A stretch of 64,000 nt of DNA from Emydura subglobosa (taxonomy: Eukaryota > Chordata > Testudines > Chelidae). The position numbers and the translations under genes were made by a program. Below, one piece after another: positions 12,446 through 24,251 of this stretch (within the stretch, counting starts at the first letter, position 1; each line of letters opens with the position of its first letter). The stretch is taken from the NCBI GenBank assembly GCA_007922225.1, contig ML679954.1:24077003-24141002 (forward strand). The letters are read 5' to 3'. The notes beneath the pieces were generated by a model that was given only the letters and a program-made list of their open reading frames with translations, did not search any database and was not told the origin of the DNA.

Positions 12446-12689
12446 CATGGTAAGTATTGAACAGCCACTAAGCTACTGTGGGGGCCAGGCTTATAAACAG
12501 AGCTGCTGTACCAGCAGCCAATCAGGTGATGCAGTTAGTGTCAGTTCTCAAGCAATGCAGCTGGACTCATTTGTTGCTTAGCAACTAATTTAACCAGGGA
12601 ACAGACCAGCTGCTGGTCCCAGCCAACACCCATAGTTAATACCTGAATACAGCTGTTATATTGTTATCCAACATCTCACATCACAACCA

Positions 12690-14640
12690 ACTGTGTGTTC
12701 CCAGATAACTTCAGCTTCTTCTGGGATCCTAGGCAAGAATGTCTGCCATCTCCATTACTTTTTGGTTTGGTTCTTGAACCCCTAACAATAATTCTATGGC
12801 AAATATCCATGGCATACAATGTGGTTCTATGGAGAATAAATTGATGGTATATGCAGACCATGCCCTGTTGTATATATCTAAACCAGAAAGCACCATTCCA
12901 GCCCTGGATGGCTGGAATGGTGGAGTAAGATCTGCTCCAAAATAAATTGGGAAAAATCAAAACTATTGGAAATCTCCTGGTTGTTATATTGTGGGGCTTT
13001 TTTCTCAATGCAATTTCCATAGGCAAACTGATGTAATCAAGTACCCAGGTATAAAAGTACCAAGAAGCATTAATAAACTAATATAGATCCTGTATTCTTG
13101 CAAATAACTAGTGATACCAATAAGTGGCATCCTTTCTCTCTGAGCATGAAGGTTTAAACAATAAAAATGAATATTCTGCCTAGGATCCTCTGTATTCTAA
13201 GTGGCCTACATGTATATATCCCTCCCCATCTTATTTAAAAAAAAACAACATTATTAAAACCTTTCAGTGGGGCCCATGACTTTAAAAACTCCAGCTCCCT
13301 AAGGTCAAGGTGGGGCTGGGCTCCCAGATTTCAGGTGTCAGATTTGTTCCAGCATTCTAACACCTTTATATCTACATGGGTGGAAATTGAATGGGTATTA
13401 ATGTATTCATCTTCTCCTCTGAGTCTGCTCAGTTCCTCTTTTTGTCTGATGGCAAAAAAAGATGCCTAGAGTAGTGGCTCCACAAAGGGTCTGGGCTATC
13501 CTACTTAAGACGTACCAATTTCATCCTCATCATCATGCAAAAACACCTATCTGGGGTAACCCTGACTTGCAAACTAGGGAAAAAACTATAATTTGGAAGA
13601 ATTGGCTCAGCAATGGCATCATATGGATTTTCCAAATAGTCAAGGATAAGGGCTTTGTTTCTTTTCTAACACAAGAGCAATGACATGATCTGCTACCCTC
13701 ACCGCAGTGTCAGTATTTACCACTAAAACACTTGCTAATGTATCAGTTGGGTCCGGATGCCCTAGGACTGCCAGAGGCCCCAGACTTACTGGGGAACCTG
13801 GAAATGCTCCATAAACTCCCCAGTCCCATGTCCACTATGTATGCTTTACAAATGAAGAGGAACTCCAGGGGTCTGGAGTTCTATGAAAACATGGGAAATA
13901 GAGTTATCACAGCCCTTAAAAGAACCCCAATGGCAGTGCATACTATGGAATGTTAAAAATGCTTCTGTGGATCCCAGGCAATGGCTGGTATAGCAAAAGA
14001 TTCTATTCAAAATGTATTGGATGCCACAGAGGCTGTACAAGATGGGTGCCTCTTCCTCTGATGTTTGGTAGTGATGTAAATAAAAAAAAAGAAACCCTGA
14101 TGCAAATGCTATGAGACTGTCCAACAGTCAGGCAGCTGTGGAAAGCTGTGTGCACAAGAGTGTAAACAGTATTTGGCGTCAGCTACCAAACCAGCTGAAA
14201 ATTATATCCTAGGTTAGGTACTTACTGGGTTTAATTCAACCACAAACACTTTTCTTCTTGAGGACTGCAATGATTATGCTCAGAATAGAGCAGTGGTATT
14301 TGGACTTGTCTGAGTTAGCAGAGAAAGAAAGAATAGCTCACTGACAGAGAAAGCAACTATATGAATTTGAAAAATTTCAACCCCATTTTTTGAGCCATTT
14401 GGATAAAGAATGCTGAAATAGCTCAAATCATGCCCACGTTCCATTCCACCTAATTGGTCTGCTTTCCCCCCGCCCACTCCTTCCCTGTTTGGCATTTTTG
14501 TACATGTCTTTTTATTATTATTATTACCCTCACCCTACCATGTTAGGGTCTGTGTAATATTGTCTGATTTTTTATTGTCTGGTCTTGCAGCTTTGACAAT
14601 TAATAAAGTTGCATAATTGCATAATTTTATTGGCTATCCT
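12690..14640 (+). mobile_element. L1/Tx1-like LINE relic, 5'-truncated in reverse transcriptase
   Basis: Plus-strand translation in shifting frames follows the order of an L1/Tx1-type ORF2. A PSPLLFGLVLEPL block (about 12737-12780) corresponds to the region before the catalytic box. Next comes VYADHALLYISKP (about 12847-12890), where the second catalytic aspartate of Y-A-D-D is replaced by histidine, then KYPGIKVP (about 13040). The C-terminal part includes SP/PIWGNPDL with the following W and GI...SFL spacing (13462-13683), YWMPQRLYKMG (about 14010-14045), and LAEKERIAH...EKFQPHFLSHLDK (about 14300-14410). It ends in an AATAAA-containing tail near 14600. Stops and frameshifts are numerous. 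The element is ancient and inactive; assignment between L1 proper and Tx1 is uncertain. Confidence 0.75.
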
Positions 14641-14837
14641 GTGAAATGGGTGGTATTTAGTAACACATGCATACTGTAAATCGTTTACCTTTTTATATTT
14701 TTGTTTCTTTCTGAAAATAAATATTCACAAAAAAAGAGAGAATTAGTATAAATAAATGTTACCATTAAACAAACTTTCTGTTTTCTTTTATCTCTTCCCA
14801 CAATCCCCTTTTGTCTGTGTTACGTGTTTAGAGTGTA

Positions 14838-14892
14838 AGTTCTTTGGGGCAGGAGCCATCATACTATCTATCTATCTAGATATATATATATA
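14838..14892 (+). repeat. L2/L3-type tail scrap with (CTAT)n/(TA)n microsatellite
   Basis: GTAAGTTCTTTGGGGCAGGAGCC matches the common 3'-tail motif of L2/L3-type LINEs (TGTAAGCTCTTTGGGGCAGGGACC) and runs into CTAT and TA repeats. Confidence 0.6.
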
Positions 14893-16199
14893 GTAAAGGG
14901 TCTAGGTCTTTTGGGGGCACTATGACCAGTCTCTAAAGGGGATAGAGGTGACAGAGCTTGGAGATTCTCCTTCAGTTCAAGTGGTAAGAGCTCGTGTATT
15001 TGAAGCAGAAGTCTGTTAGCATGGATTTCAGTCAGCTATCACATAAAGCTACGGTGTGGGGTACAGCTGACAACTGTGGAGTCTATGCAGCCATGGCGTC
15101 ATTACACCTCCTCCCACCACTTTCTGGATACACCACTTCCCACCCTTCAGTTAATGAACATTGTGCTGACCTTTGAAGGCTGCCTTCTTCTTTTGCACAT
15201 CAGCAGTTGTGGATTTCTTTGGCAGCATGTTTGGATTACAGATGTGTTGTAAATGCAACCTTTCATTTTGTTTCTTGATTCCAACCCTAAGCCTCATCCA
15301 GGCCGTACCTTTAAATTAAAAAAAAAAAAGTTCTTCACCCGAGTCCTGGACTTGGACAAACCTTCTGCACTATCCTACCTGCTACCTCCAACCCACTTTT
15401 TCCTTTTCTCATCACTGCTAACTTTTAAAATAAATACAAGACTTGTCCACAAGTCCCTCTTCTTAGCTATAAAATTTCATTTTTGACCCACTCCTTAGTC
15501 CCCCATTCAGCTTCACACAGGTTATTCTTCTCAACTTTGTCCCTATTCTTGGTCCTGTTTTTGTGTTGGTTTTAGCAATTGTGTGCGAACATTCCTACTG
15601 CAGTCTTGCTGTATAGAACTCTAAGCAGGTTAAAGCCATCCTTCCGCAACACTGTCTCAAATGAACAATCTATAAAAAAGCAAGAAAGATACCATGGACA
15701 CCACAAACAATGACACCCCAGTGTAACTTGCATTAGACAGCAGGGGAAAAAGAAATGCCTTTAAGGGAACAATAAATAAAAATCACTTCCATTTTAAAAG
15801 GGAATAATTATTCTCATTATATACTCAGCATTAGAAACCCTTTGTTATTATTTTGCAGAATATTCTGTAATAGTTATATTCATAAAGGAGCAAATTTACG
15901 ATCATTCGAGGGTTCCTTTACATAGTAACAATGAATCCTCCAATAATTAAAATATTTTAAATATCTTCTAGTTGTATATAGGAGAAATTCTTATTTAATA
16001 AGACATAATCTTGCTTACAAATAATATACATTGGATCCAGGAACAAAACAATAGTTGTCTATGTATGCTTCCAGGTTAATGGGGGACAATATTTTCAAGA
16101 TGTACAATTTTGGTTAACATGTAAATTATTTCTTCCTCTCGATATCACAAATGAAAATTCAGCTTATAAGTACTGTGTTCCATATTATTTCATAAAGGA
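14893..16199. other. Non-coding; possible 3' flank or UTR of the minus-strand exon
   Basis: No independent gene is visible. If the exon at 16200-16336 is real, the several hundred bases to its left would be its 3' untranslated region and flank. No convincing polyadenylation site could be fixed. Confidence 0.4.
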
Positions 16200-16336
16200 T
16201 CATTCCTCCATGGCAGGTTGCAGCTCTGCTGCTGCCTTGAAAAGGGCAATTTGCTGCTGCTTCTGTAAATGACTAACTTTTCCTTCTAGTTTATTTCTCA
16301 TCCAGCTTGGATAATCAGGCTTTGTAGCTCTGTGCA
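16200..16336 (-). CDS. Candidate terminal coding exon of an unidentified protein
   Basis: On the minus strand, a pyrimidine-rich tract ending in CACCAACTTTTCTGCAG (a good splice acceptor) is followed at 16336 by 137 bases of open frame that end in TGA at 16200-16202. The exon would start in phase with two bases completing a codon and would encode 44 residues. These begin HRATKPDYPSWMRNKLEG, continue with a Q/K-rich helix-like part (SHLQKQQQIALFKAAAEL) and end PAMEE. The composition is hydrophilic and protein-like, unlike the low-complexity chance frames around it. No transposon family known to me ends this way. The protein is not recognised, and upstream exons would lie to the right of 16336. 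It could also be a chance frame behind a chance acceptor. Confidence 0.42.
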
Positions 16337-16396
16337 CTGCAGAAAAGTTGGTGAAAGCAAAATGTGTCATTTTTTTCAGCAAAGCAGATTTGGAAA

Positions 16397-16414
16397 AAAA
16401 AAAAAAAAAAAGGC
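16397..16414. repeat. Poly-A run
   Basis: A run of about 18 A on the plus strand. Read on the minus strand it is a T run about 60-80 bases upstream of the candidate splice acceptor. Confidence 0.85.
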
Positions 16415-17404
16415 AATACATAATACACAGCATACACCTACTGTACGGAGTTGATATTGATCCAAAAGACAATTCAGTTGAAGCCAAAGTTTTCTAAATA
16501 TTTGCAATTAAGCTGCTTTGATCATATAATGATCTTAAATAAATTTTTTAAAAGAAAGTGTAAATTCTTCACCACTTAACCCAGTTCATCGATACAGATC
16601 TTGAACATGGGACAGCAATTAGTGAACATAGTCACTATTATCCTCTACAATCATTTCCAAACACATGAAGAAAGAAGCCTGCAGAGCCATATGGTACATA
16701 TATTATAAGGTAACCTGTTCCATTCTTTAGACTTTGTATTACTGCTTTTGACACAGCTAAAGGAAATAAAAATGCTACTGGAATGCAGACCAGGAAAAAG
16801 TATTCCCAGAAGACTTTGCAAAATGAAAGGTTGGAATCCTTGAGTGGAAACAGACTTTTAAAATCAGCTTTCTGTTCTTTGCAGCTCAGAGGATTCTGCT
16901 CAAATGTAAAATAGATTTTACAAATGTGTGCACGTTTGGTAACTGTGTTTTTAAACTACTTATGGAAAAAAGTTAAGTGTTACCATGGTGCACTGGAATG
17001 CAACATAGCAAAATACCATTTATTGAAAAGAAAGCATAATGTTATTCAATTATACCCTGAAAAGACACATGTATAATTTCAGCTCTTGCAGGCATTAACC
17101 TTCAAGCAACATACACTCAACATGCACAATTATTTTTTGCCCCTTTTTATCATTCCCCTTTACACAGTGACAGCTTGAATCAAGTATACTCTCATCAGTA
17201 CCATTTTGAAGCTTTCGTTATTCAAATATTTCAGCCGAAGCATCGAACAGTGTTATCCTTCAAGCTTTTTAATAATATGCTTATTTGGACGGGGACTGTA
17301 ATTTTACTCCGCGTTTATGCAGCATTTAGCATAATAAAGGTATGATTTGTTTGGGGCTTCTAGGTGCGACTACAATGTTAATAATACTAAAAATAATAAG
17401 AATA

Positions 17405-17505
17405 TCATGTTCAGCAGTATGGCCCTGATTCTGCCAGTTACTTAAGCACATGGATAGTTTTAAGCACGAGTAGTACCATTGATAAGTACCTGGAAGAATT
17501 GGGTA
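17405..17505. repeat. CATTGACTTCAATGGG-type dispersed repeat, diverged copy
   Basis: GGCCCTGATTCTGCCAGTTACTTAAGCACATGG...GTACCATTGA...follows the pattern of the repeat family seen at 18360, 18650, 23690, 59140 and 60772: a clinical GGCCCTGAT-like edge, AAGCACATG, then CCATTGA. Confidence 0.5.
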
Positions 17506-18359
17506 TTATATTATCAATTAGATATTAAACATTTAATTTAGTTATATTTTTAAAAAATTGCTTTGTTTATCATTCATTTTATCTTTCATTAACCCATATT
17601 CCTCATTTTCCTTTATTTTGAAGCTATTCATGTCTATAGAATATTATAGTGCTTCATCAGCTATATTTATTCAGATGCACATTTTTAAGAATCTGTAAAC
17701 ACATTGAAAGAACTAAAAATTATGTTTGATAATGAGTTTGAATTACATCATCTATCTCCTCTGCCTAGCCTTTGATAGTCTTTTCTTTTTTTTTTTTTTT
17801 TCTCTAAGCCAAATGAAACAGGTCTCTTCTAGACTTAGTCATAATTCATGGAAAGTCTGTTGCTGACACTTGATACCTGAAATATATTACAAAAGAGACT
17901 CCTTAATTTCACTGAATTCCATTATGTAAAAACTTCTCTACTGGATAGATCCAAGAGAAGTACAGAGGACAGAAAAAGAATCAAAGGTCTTATTTTTTCA
18001 AAGATTTCATCTAGAAGTCTTTCAAAATGACAGAAGTATGCAGTTCATACCTATATTTTGTTGGCTTCTAGAGAAAGAACATGGAAGATCTTGTGAAAGG
18101 AATTTAATTAGCCTACATTACTGCTTAATAAAAATATGTGCTCCAAGAAATATGAAGAAATTGTTTTTAAAACATCTAATTCTAACATTTCACACATGTT
18201 GAGACACTTAAAACAATAATCCATTGAAAACAATTTTTAAAGATACAATCTTACAACATTATAGTAGCAATCTAACACTCAAAAGTAATAAGAATTAAGT
18301 GTAGCGAAAATATGGAGACTATACATTAAAGGATGCTTGTGTGAACTATGATGAATAGT

Positions 18360-18440
18360 GACCACAGGCGAAGTCCTAGCCCCAGTGAAGTTAGTGGGAG
18401 TATTACCATTGACTTCAGTAGGGACAGGATTTCACCCCAT
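18360..18440. repeat. CATTGACTTCAGTGGG-type dispersed repeat
   Basis: AAGTCCTAGCCCCAGTGAAG...ACCATTGACTTCAGTAGGG...GGATTTCACCCC, with the recurrent core at about 18409-18424. Confidence 0.6.
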
Positions 18441-18644
18441 ATGTTCCAATGATAAGTTAGCAGAAGTTTTCATGTCTTTGGTCATAGGTGTAGCCTCATA
18501 AAAATTCAGGCCCACCCAACTATGGAAGCACTCGCTGACTTGGCATAAGCTTTCTATTATTTGGCCACTTACTAGGTATCTGTTTTGATAGCACCATGGT
18601 ATTAGCAAAATATATTGCCATTGCCAAAAGCAATGCTGCATATA

Positions 18645-18800
18645 CACCCCAGTTCAACAAAGGAATTAAGCATGTGCTTAAGTACTTTTCTAAATACAGA
18701 TACGTTGATGGGTCAGGGCTAGAGATCCCAATTCAGAACTTAGTCAAGTCTATGGAATGACTCCCACTGATTCCAGTGGGCTTTGGATCAGGCCCATGAT
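18645..18800. repeat. Dispersed repeat with AAGCATGTGCTTAAG edge
   Basis: Contains TTAAGCATGTGCTTAAGTAC (partly palindromic), then CCAATTCAGAA, CACTGATTCCAGTGGG and GGATCAGGCCC. These are recurring elements of the same family. Confidence 0.6.
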
Positions 18801-19369
18801 ATAGTACTGCCACAAATGACATTTAAGAAAGTGTTTAATTAGTGACATTTCACCTACAGATGAGTGAACCCTCTAACAGTTCAGTGTAATACTGTGCCAA
18901 ATATTCTCAATGAAATGAGAGTTCCACATTGTCTTTTAATGAAAAACTTGTGAAATTATGAGTGCTTCATTTTCATTCGAAAAAGCGATCCTAGTAGGAG
19001 TCATAACATTTTCTAAATTCTGGATTTCAAAATTCAAGGGTTCATTTCAATGAGATCTATTTTGTTCTTAAAATGTTGCTTTTTTTTTTTTTTAATGATT
19101 TCCTATTTGATACAAAAACAGCTATCTCACAAAAAGCAGAATCTGTCATGGAGTAGACTCAGACTGGCAAAACCAAAACAAAACTGCAAGATATATTAGA
19201 AATATTTCACACCCAAAACGTCCCCCCCTCCCCTTTAAGCACAGCCATAAGGTTCAATCTTGCAAATCTTTATTCATACAAGTAATGTTTAGTTTACTTT
19301 ATTGAGACTACTTGCATGAGTACATTTTGGGGGTATTAAATACAGCAATACAACACTGGAATTATTCTG

Positions 19370-19445
19370 TTCTCAGGCCAATGTAAAACGGGAGTAACTC
19401 CACTGATGCCGGTGCTGTTACACCATTTTATACTCATGTGAGATT
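19370..19445. repeat. Dispersed repeat, GGGAGTAACTCCACTGA type
   Basis: The stretch GTAAAACGGGAGTAACTCC...TACTCATGTGAGATTTGAA fits the same broad class of short dispersed repeats (compare 25880-25945). Confidence 0.45.
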
Positions 19446-19954
19446 TGAACTAAGCTGCTTGACTCCACAATTACTAGAAGCTGAGCACTCTATTCAAAAT
19501 CATAATGTGAAAATAATTAATCTAGAACTGCATGGGGAGAATAAGAAATCTGACTTAGAAAATGAGCTGTGACTTTAACTAAAGAGGCTTAAACCTTGCA
19601 AAGGCATGCCTCTTAAATGTTCCATATGTTGAAGGATGTCACGCACTTTAGTCCCCAAAAATTACAAACATTGCATGCAAATATGGTGTCCATTCACTTT
19701 TATTGTTGATAATTATTTACATCAGAAATAAAGAATCATGGCATTACAGAAAGAGCAGCTTATACTAAAAGGACTCCCACATAATTTTTAAGCTGTGTCC
19801 TGCATGATTAATATTATTGAGTCATGTGGTTTGATTGTCTCTCACAGATTATGTCTTACATTTATGCCTTGGTAGGTTGAGAGATTCCTCAAAAAGAAAA
19901 AAGAAACCTTCACTGTGTATTGTGGGCACTTAGGTATCACATGACAGAAACTGC

Positions 19955-19974
19955 TATAGTGCTATAGCACTATA
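19955..19974. repeat. Perfect 20-bp palindrome
   Basis: TATAGTGCTATAGCACTATA is identical to its reverse complement. Similar but distinct from the palindrome at 416-433; both contain the TATAGTGC/GCACTATA half site. Confidence 0.9.
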
Positions 19975-20639
19975 ACCTGTTAATGGAATTGTCGGGCACC
20001 ACTTTTGGCTCCTATTTCCTATTCTTATCCTGTACTATTTATTGGGGTTGGCTAAAACACAATTATTCAGGAAGAGGGGAATTCAAAGATTATAGCACCA
20101 TATATTTTTTGTAACATTTGCACATTCCCTCTTTTAGGATTATAGTCCCAAAGGCTCATGGCAGATAAAAATAATGATCTATTGTGTAAAGGTTCACAGG
20201 GGCCCAGGTTTCTGTCAGATGACATAAGAAAAAAATGGCTTTGCTAAAATTTGAAAGGATGATGAGAGTTCAGTTCTCCATCCAGCAAAACTGAGCATGA
20301 AAATCAATTACAGTGGCTTAACTGTCATGATTAGAGTATTTAAAAAAAAATACACATTTTTAAAATGTGTAAGAGGAAACAATGAGATATTGGCAAAGTG
20401 AAGATGTCTGAGCTGTTGTGTCTGATTTTCCCCACCAATATAACTTGATTCATTTTGGCAAGATTACTTCTAATTGACATCAGTGTGTGAGGAGACTGAG
20501 GATTAAAGACTTACTTTTGCTCCAGAATGATGCATTTAATTTTGTTTGTTCTATTTTGGACCTACATGTTTTTAAAATTACTGGGTTATATTGACGGGTT
20601 GATGTTGCCAGGTTTAATTTACATACTATTATTTTTATA

Positions 20640-20760
20640 GATCATCTTTTGGAGAAGAGCTCTGTGTAAGCTTGAAAGCTTGTCTTTCTCACCAACAGAA
20701 GTTGGTCCAAGAAAAAATTTTACCTCACCAACCTGGTCTCTTCTTTTGGAAAGGTACTTT
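20640..20760 (+). repeat. Interspersed repeat shared with 35300-35455
   Basis: Contains 27 bases at 20684-20710 (centre CACCAACAGAAGTTGGTCC) identical to 35338-35364, with similar TACCTCA...CCT...TCTC sequence following. It is a widespread sauropsid repeat; the class is not assigned. ACCAAC and GTTGGT can pair around AGAA. Confidence 0.7.
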
Positions 20761-21419
20761 CTGTATGTAGGGATGTTTAGATGAGATAAATAATCATGAA
20801 TGTTAAGATTTGGATACACAATTCATTGCTATTAATTTTTCTCCCTCTCCTTTGTAATACTGAAAGTAATCTTTTAAAAAATCTGGCTTATCAGTAGGTA
20901 TTTAACACCCAAAATGATATCAGGAATAGGATGTATAAAGGCTTTTTTCTCTGACAATATAAAGATGTAGCTTCTCACCTCTCAGTCAATCAGCTTCTGC
21001 AGCACTTATAATTTCTACAGAATGGATCTGATCCAAAGCTAAGTAAAGTTAATGGACAGACTCCCATTGACCTTTCATGGCTTTGGAATGGGTTCAATGT
21101 CATTTTGCAGTGTTCTCTGAATGCTAAGCAATCTAGACCAGAAGAAAACAGGAGTAGATCAAAGTGTACTAGGCAACTTTTAGTGTGTGGTAGCAGGGCC
21201 CACACAGGCACTTAGTGCATGGCACCCAGCTTACTGTATGCTGATTGGCCATCTAGACAAGCCCAGAAGACCAAGAGGTTGTTTCTGGGTATTTTTATGG
21301 TTGCTGCTACTGCATTTTAACCTTTCTATCAGGTCTGTTTATCAATCTCATTTTTAAAAGCCTATATTGAGAAACTGTTGTTTATGCTATTCAATATTTC
21401 TGTAATGTCATAAGTATAT

Positions 21420-21495
21420 GCAGAGCTTTACAAACACATTAAGGATAAGGTCTTTGTCCCAAAGAGCTTACAATCTAATTCATACAGACAAAACA
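21420..21495 (-). mobile_element. L2/L3-type LINE or SINE tail fragment
   Basis: GCTTTACAAACACATTAAGG...TTTGTCCCAAAGAGCTTACAATCTAA is the complement of the common L2/L3 tail (TTAGATTGTAAGCTCTTTGGGRC). Confidence 0.65.
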
Positions 21496-21524
21496 ATATA
21501 TGGGAAGAGTTCAGACACCATGGG

Positions 21525-21633
21525 CTGTTCATTCTCTTTAAAACACCTGGCACTTGCCACCATTGGAAGACAGGATACTGGGCTAGATGGACCATTGGTA
21601 GGACTCAGTATGGCCGTTCTTATGTTCTTATGA
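21525..21633 (+). mobile_element. CR1-type 3' tail
   Basis: Contains GGATACTGGGCTAGATGGACC, then CTCAGTATGGCCGTTCTTATG and a repeated TTCTTATG end. This is the standard 3' terminus of a sauropsid CR1 subfamily. Only the last 100 or so bases are present. Confidence 0.85.
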
Positions 21634-22379
21634 GAATGATGATGATATTTTCTTTGGAAGGTTGTATGAAAGAACTGGGTTTAAGGAGGAATCTGAAGGA
21701 GGAAAGGGACTGATGTAAACAAATAAGAAGCATGAAGCTTTTCCAAGTGGTAGCATGAAAGAAGTCACAAAGCCATCAGTGAGAGAAGGAGACAAAGGGA
21801 GTAGTAAGAAGAGATGATTGCGAGGAGTTGCAGGAAATGAGAACAAAGATGTAGTCAGACAAAAATGTGTGCAATGTTTTCAAGATGAGGGCCTGGAGAT
21901 TGAATTTGATGTGGTCATAGATATAGCTAGGAAAGGGATTTCAGGTGGGGGCAGAGGAAACGTGTTTGGAATGGAAGGTTATGATGATGATGATTTTGGC
22001 AGCAGTATTTTGAATCAACTGGAGTGGGAAGAAACTAGAACAGGAGGAAATTAAGAGTTGTCAAGGAAACAGATGACCAAGGTGTGGATAATATTATAAA
22101 AGTATAACAACAACATTAAAGCCCACCAAGACTCATTATGTTGGCCAAATTTGGTTCTAATTTACTGGGGTGGATCCTTGGATACTCTGGATTTACATTG
22201 CTGTGAAATCATTCTTTACTTCATTGCAGATTATGTACTAAATGTATTTTATGACTTTTTAAACCAAACTTTGTACTTTTGGATAATTTAAGCATTATAT
22301 CCAGATGTATAGGAATTCTTTCTTTACTCTGTATATTAGATAATTTTAACAGCTTTAATAAACATTTTTATCTGTCTTA
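21634..22379. other. Non-coding, nothing recognised
   Basis: Purine-rich in the first half (to about 22070), AT-rich afterwards. The 78-residue frame at 21818-22054 has no recognisable motif. Confidence 0.45.
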
Positions 22380-22440
22380 GTTAAGTGTTATCACTATGTT
22401 GGCCATTTGGCCTAATTACTGCCCTTAAAAATGCCAGTGG
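22380..22440 (+). repeat. Repeat unit shared with 28905-28995
   Basis: TTGGCCATTTGGCCTAATTACTGCCCT at 22399-22425 nearly matches 28952-28979 (TTGGCCATCTGGTCCTAATTACTGCCCT), with similarity extending to the left. An unidentified interspersed repeat. Confidence 0.6.
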
Positions 22441-22476
22441 TAAATGTACATTTTAATTACGTTATACATTAAACAA

Positions 22477-22491
22477 ACACACACACACACA
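22477..22491. repeat. (AC)n microsatellite
   Basis: Short CA repeat, seen directly. Confidence 0.9.
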
Positions 22492-22494
22492 GAT

Positions 22495-23689
22495 GTAACA
22501 AAGTCAAGATGAGAAACATTTCCTCAAAAATGTTATTACATCATTTTAGCTAAGGGTGGGGCAACGGTTAGACACCGCACATCAACTGGTAAACAGTGAA
22601 TCTGAGATTACTTAAATTGTAGTGTTCCTCTGAAAAAACTCCCACGCCATTTTACTCATTTATGTTTTCTTAGAGTTAATTTAAATTGTGAATACTTTTA
22701 CATCAAAAAGAAGAATGGATTTAATCAAGAGCTAACACTGGAAAAAGCTTTTATTTTGGGGGGAATCTTTTCCTCCCTGTGAGTTCTACTCTCTACCTCC
22801 ATAATGGGATCCAATGATCCTCCCATTTTTCCTTATCCTCCTACCCTAATTTCCAGAGCTCAGTTTTTTCTGCCAAAGCAGCTGGACTGGACTCCCTTCA
22901 GAGTCTGTCAATACTGCATAACTGGACAGAGGGACTGCTGCTTAGCAAAACTTAATACCCCCCCTTCTCTGCACAACTCCAATTGATAACTAGAGAAGAT
23001 TCCAATCCATACTCAGTATGGGGTCAAAACTTGTTACTTTTGCATGTACAAGTAAAGCTAGCAGAATGTGACCAATAGAGCCAGAAAGCAGGAAATGTAT
23101 TTGGGTCATTTCCATGATTAGAAAACCTTGCATAGAAAATTGCACACCATTCTTATTAGTAGTTTCTCTAGTTTTGATTTTAATATATTGAATGCGTAGT
23201 CTTTGTGAAAACTGAAACGTTTCAACTTTCATTTTGTAAATGTGACTGTTACACATATCTCATATGGGGAAACTGTTGGTACGTACAATAAAAATGATTA
23301 CATACATTTTTGTGAAAATTGAAAAAAATAGGTAGAAAAATGTATTTTCTGTTAGATGAATTTCCAACAGGATAAATGCATTCCAATTTACCAAAATAAT
23401 GCAAAATATCATTTTGCAAGTAGAGTTGATAAAATTTCATTCAGTTGAAATTTACAAATGCTAGTGACATGACATTTTTTGTAATTGAACTCAAAATTGG
23501 TATCTTGGAACCACTGTTCTCAGTGCCATTTGCTGAGCTTTTGTTGCTCTTTTTTAGTTTTATGGTCTTAGTAGTACAAAATACACCCCTTTTGCAGATA
23601 TATGTCTAAAGCAACATTAAATGGAAGCCACAACACTTTCTATTTATGGGTGAATGAATTGTGAATCATGTCACAGTATTTCAAGCATT
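22495..23689. other. Non-coding, nothing recognised
   Basis: AT-rich sequence with only short motif-less frames on both strands. Confidence 0.5.
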
Positions 23690-23785
23690 GGGCGTGAGCC
23701 TGCAAGCAGATACGAGGGTAACTTTACTCACACAGTTTGTCCCATTTATTTCAGTGGAACTACTCATGTGAGTAAAAGTCCATTT
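23690..23785. repeat. Dispersed repeat with CCATTTATTTCAGTGG core
   Basis: GAGCCTGCAAGCAGATAC...TTACTCACAC...TCCCATTTATTTCAGTGG...ACTCATGTGAGTAAAAG. The outer TTACTCACAC and GTGAGTAA arms are inverted relative to each other. Confidence 0.6.
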
Positions 23786-24251
23786 TTTAAAATTTCTCGT
23801 ATGGTATGTTGGCAGTGCATTTTGTTTTAGGGTGGGAAACACTTAAAAAGAAAAGCAGATAAATACATAAAGAACATAAGAGTGAAATAATTAACAAAGG
23901 GCTAAAGAATTGTAACAATTAGCATAGCAAGGCTTGCTATCTATAAATAAAACTGGTGACTGTTATAGGACATATATAAATGGACTAAGAACTCTTTTAA
24001 AGGTTTGCACAGCTCTCTCCTTCTCCTCACATATGAATAAAACTATTCATTTCTTTGGAACTTGTGTGTGTACTAGGTCTGGAAAGCAGTCTGAGCTACC
24101 TAGCACAGCTTCAGATAGCAAATGTTTATAGAATTCTGATTTTTTTCTTTTGTAGTTAGAAAGCCTGTAATACGAATCTATTAGTATGGATGCAAAATAA
24201 GGTGATTCAGTAAAGTAGAGAGAGTCCAGTGTTAAGACTAAAGCAATATCA

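Larger units (their letters stand above)
16415..20639. other. AT-rich non-coding stretch with dispersed inverted repeats
   Basis: No coding sequence recognised. It would be intron if the exon at 16200-16336 is real. T runs lie at about 17785-17805 and 19080-19094. Several CATTGACTTCAGTGGG-type repeat copies are listed separately. Confidence 0.5.
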
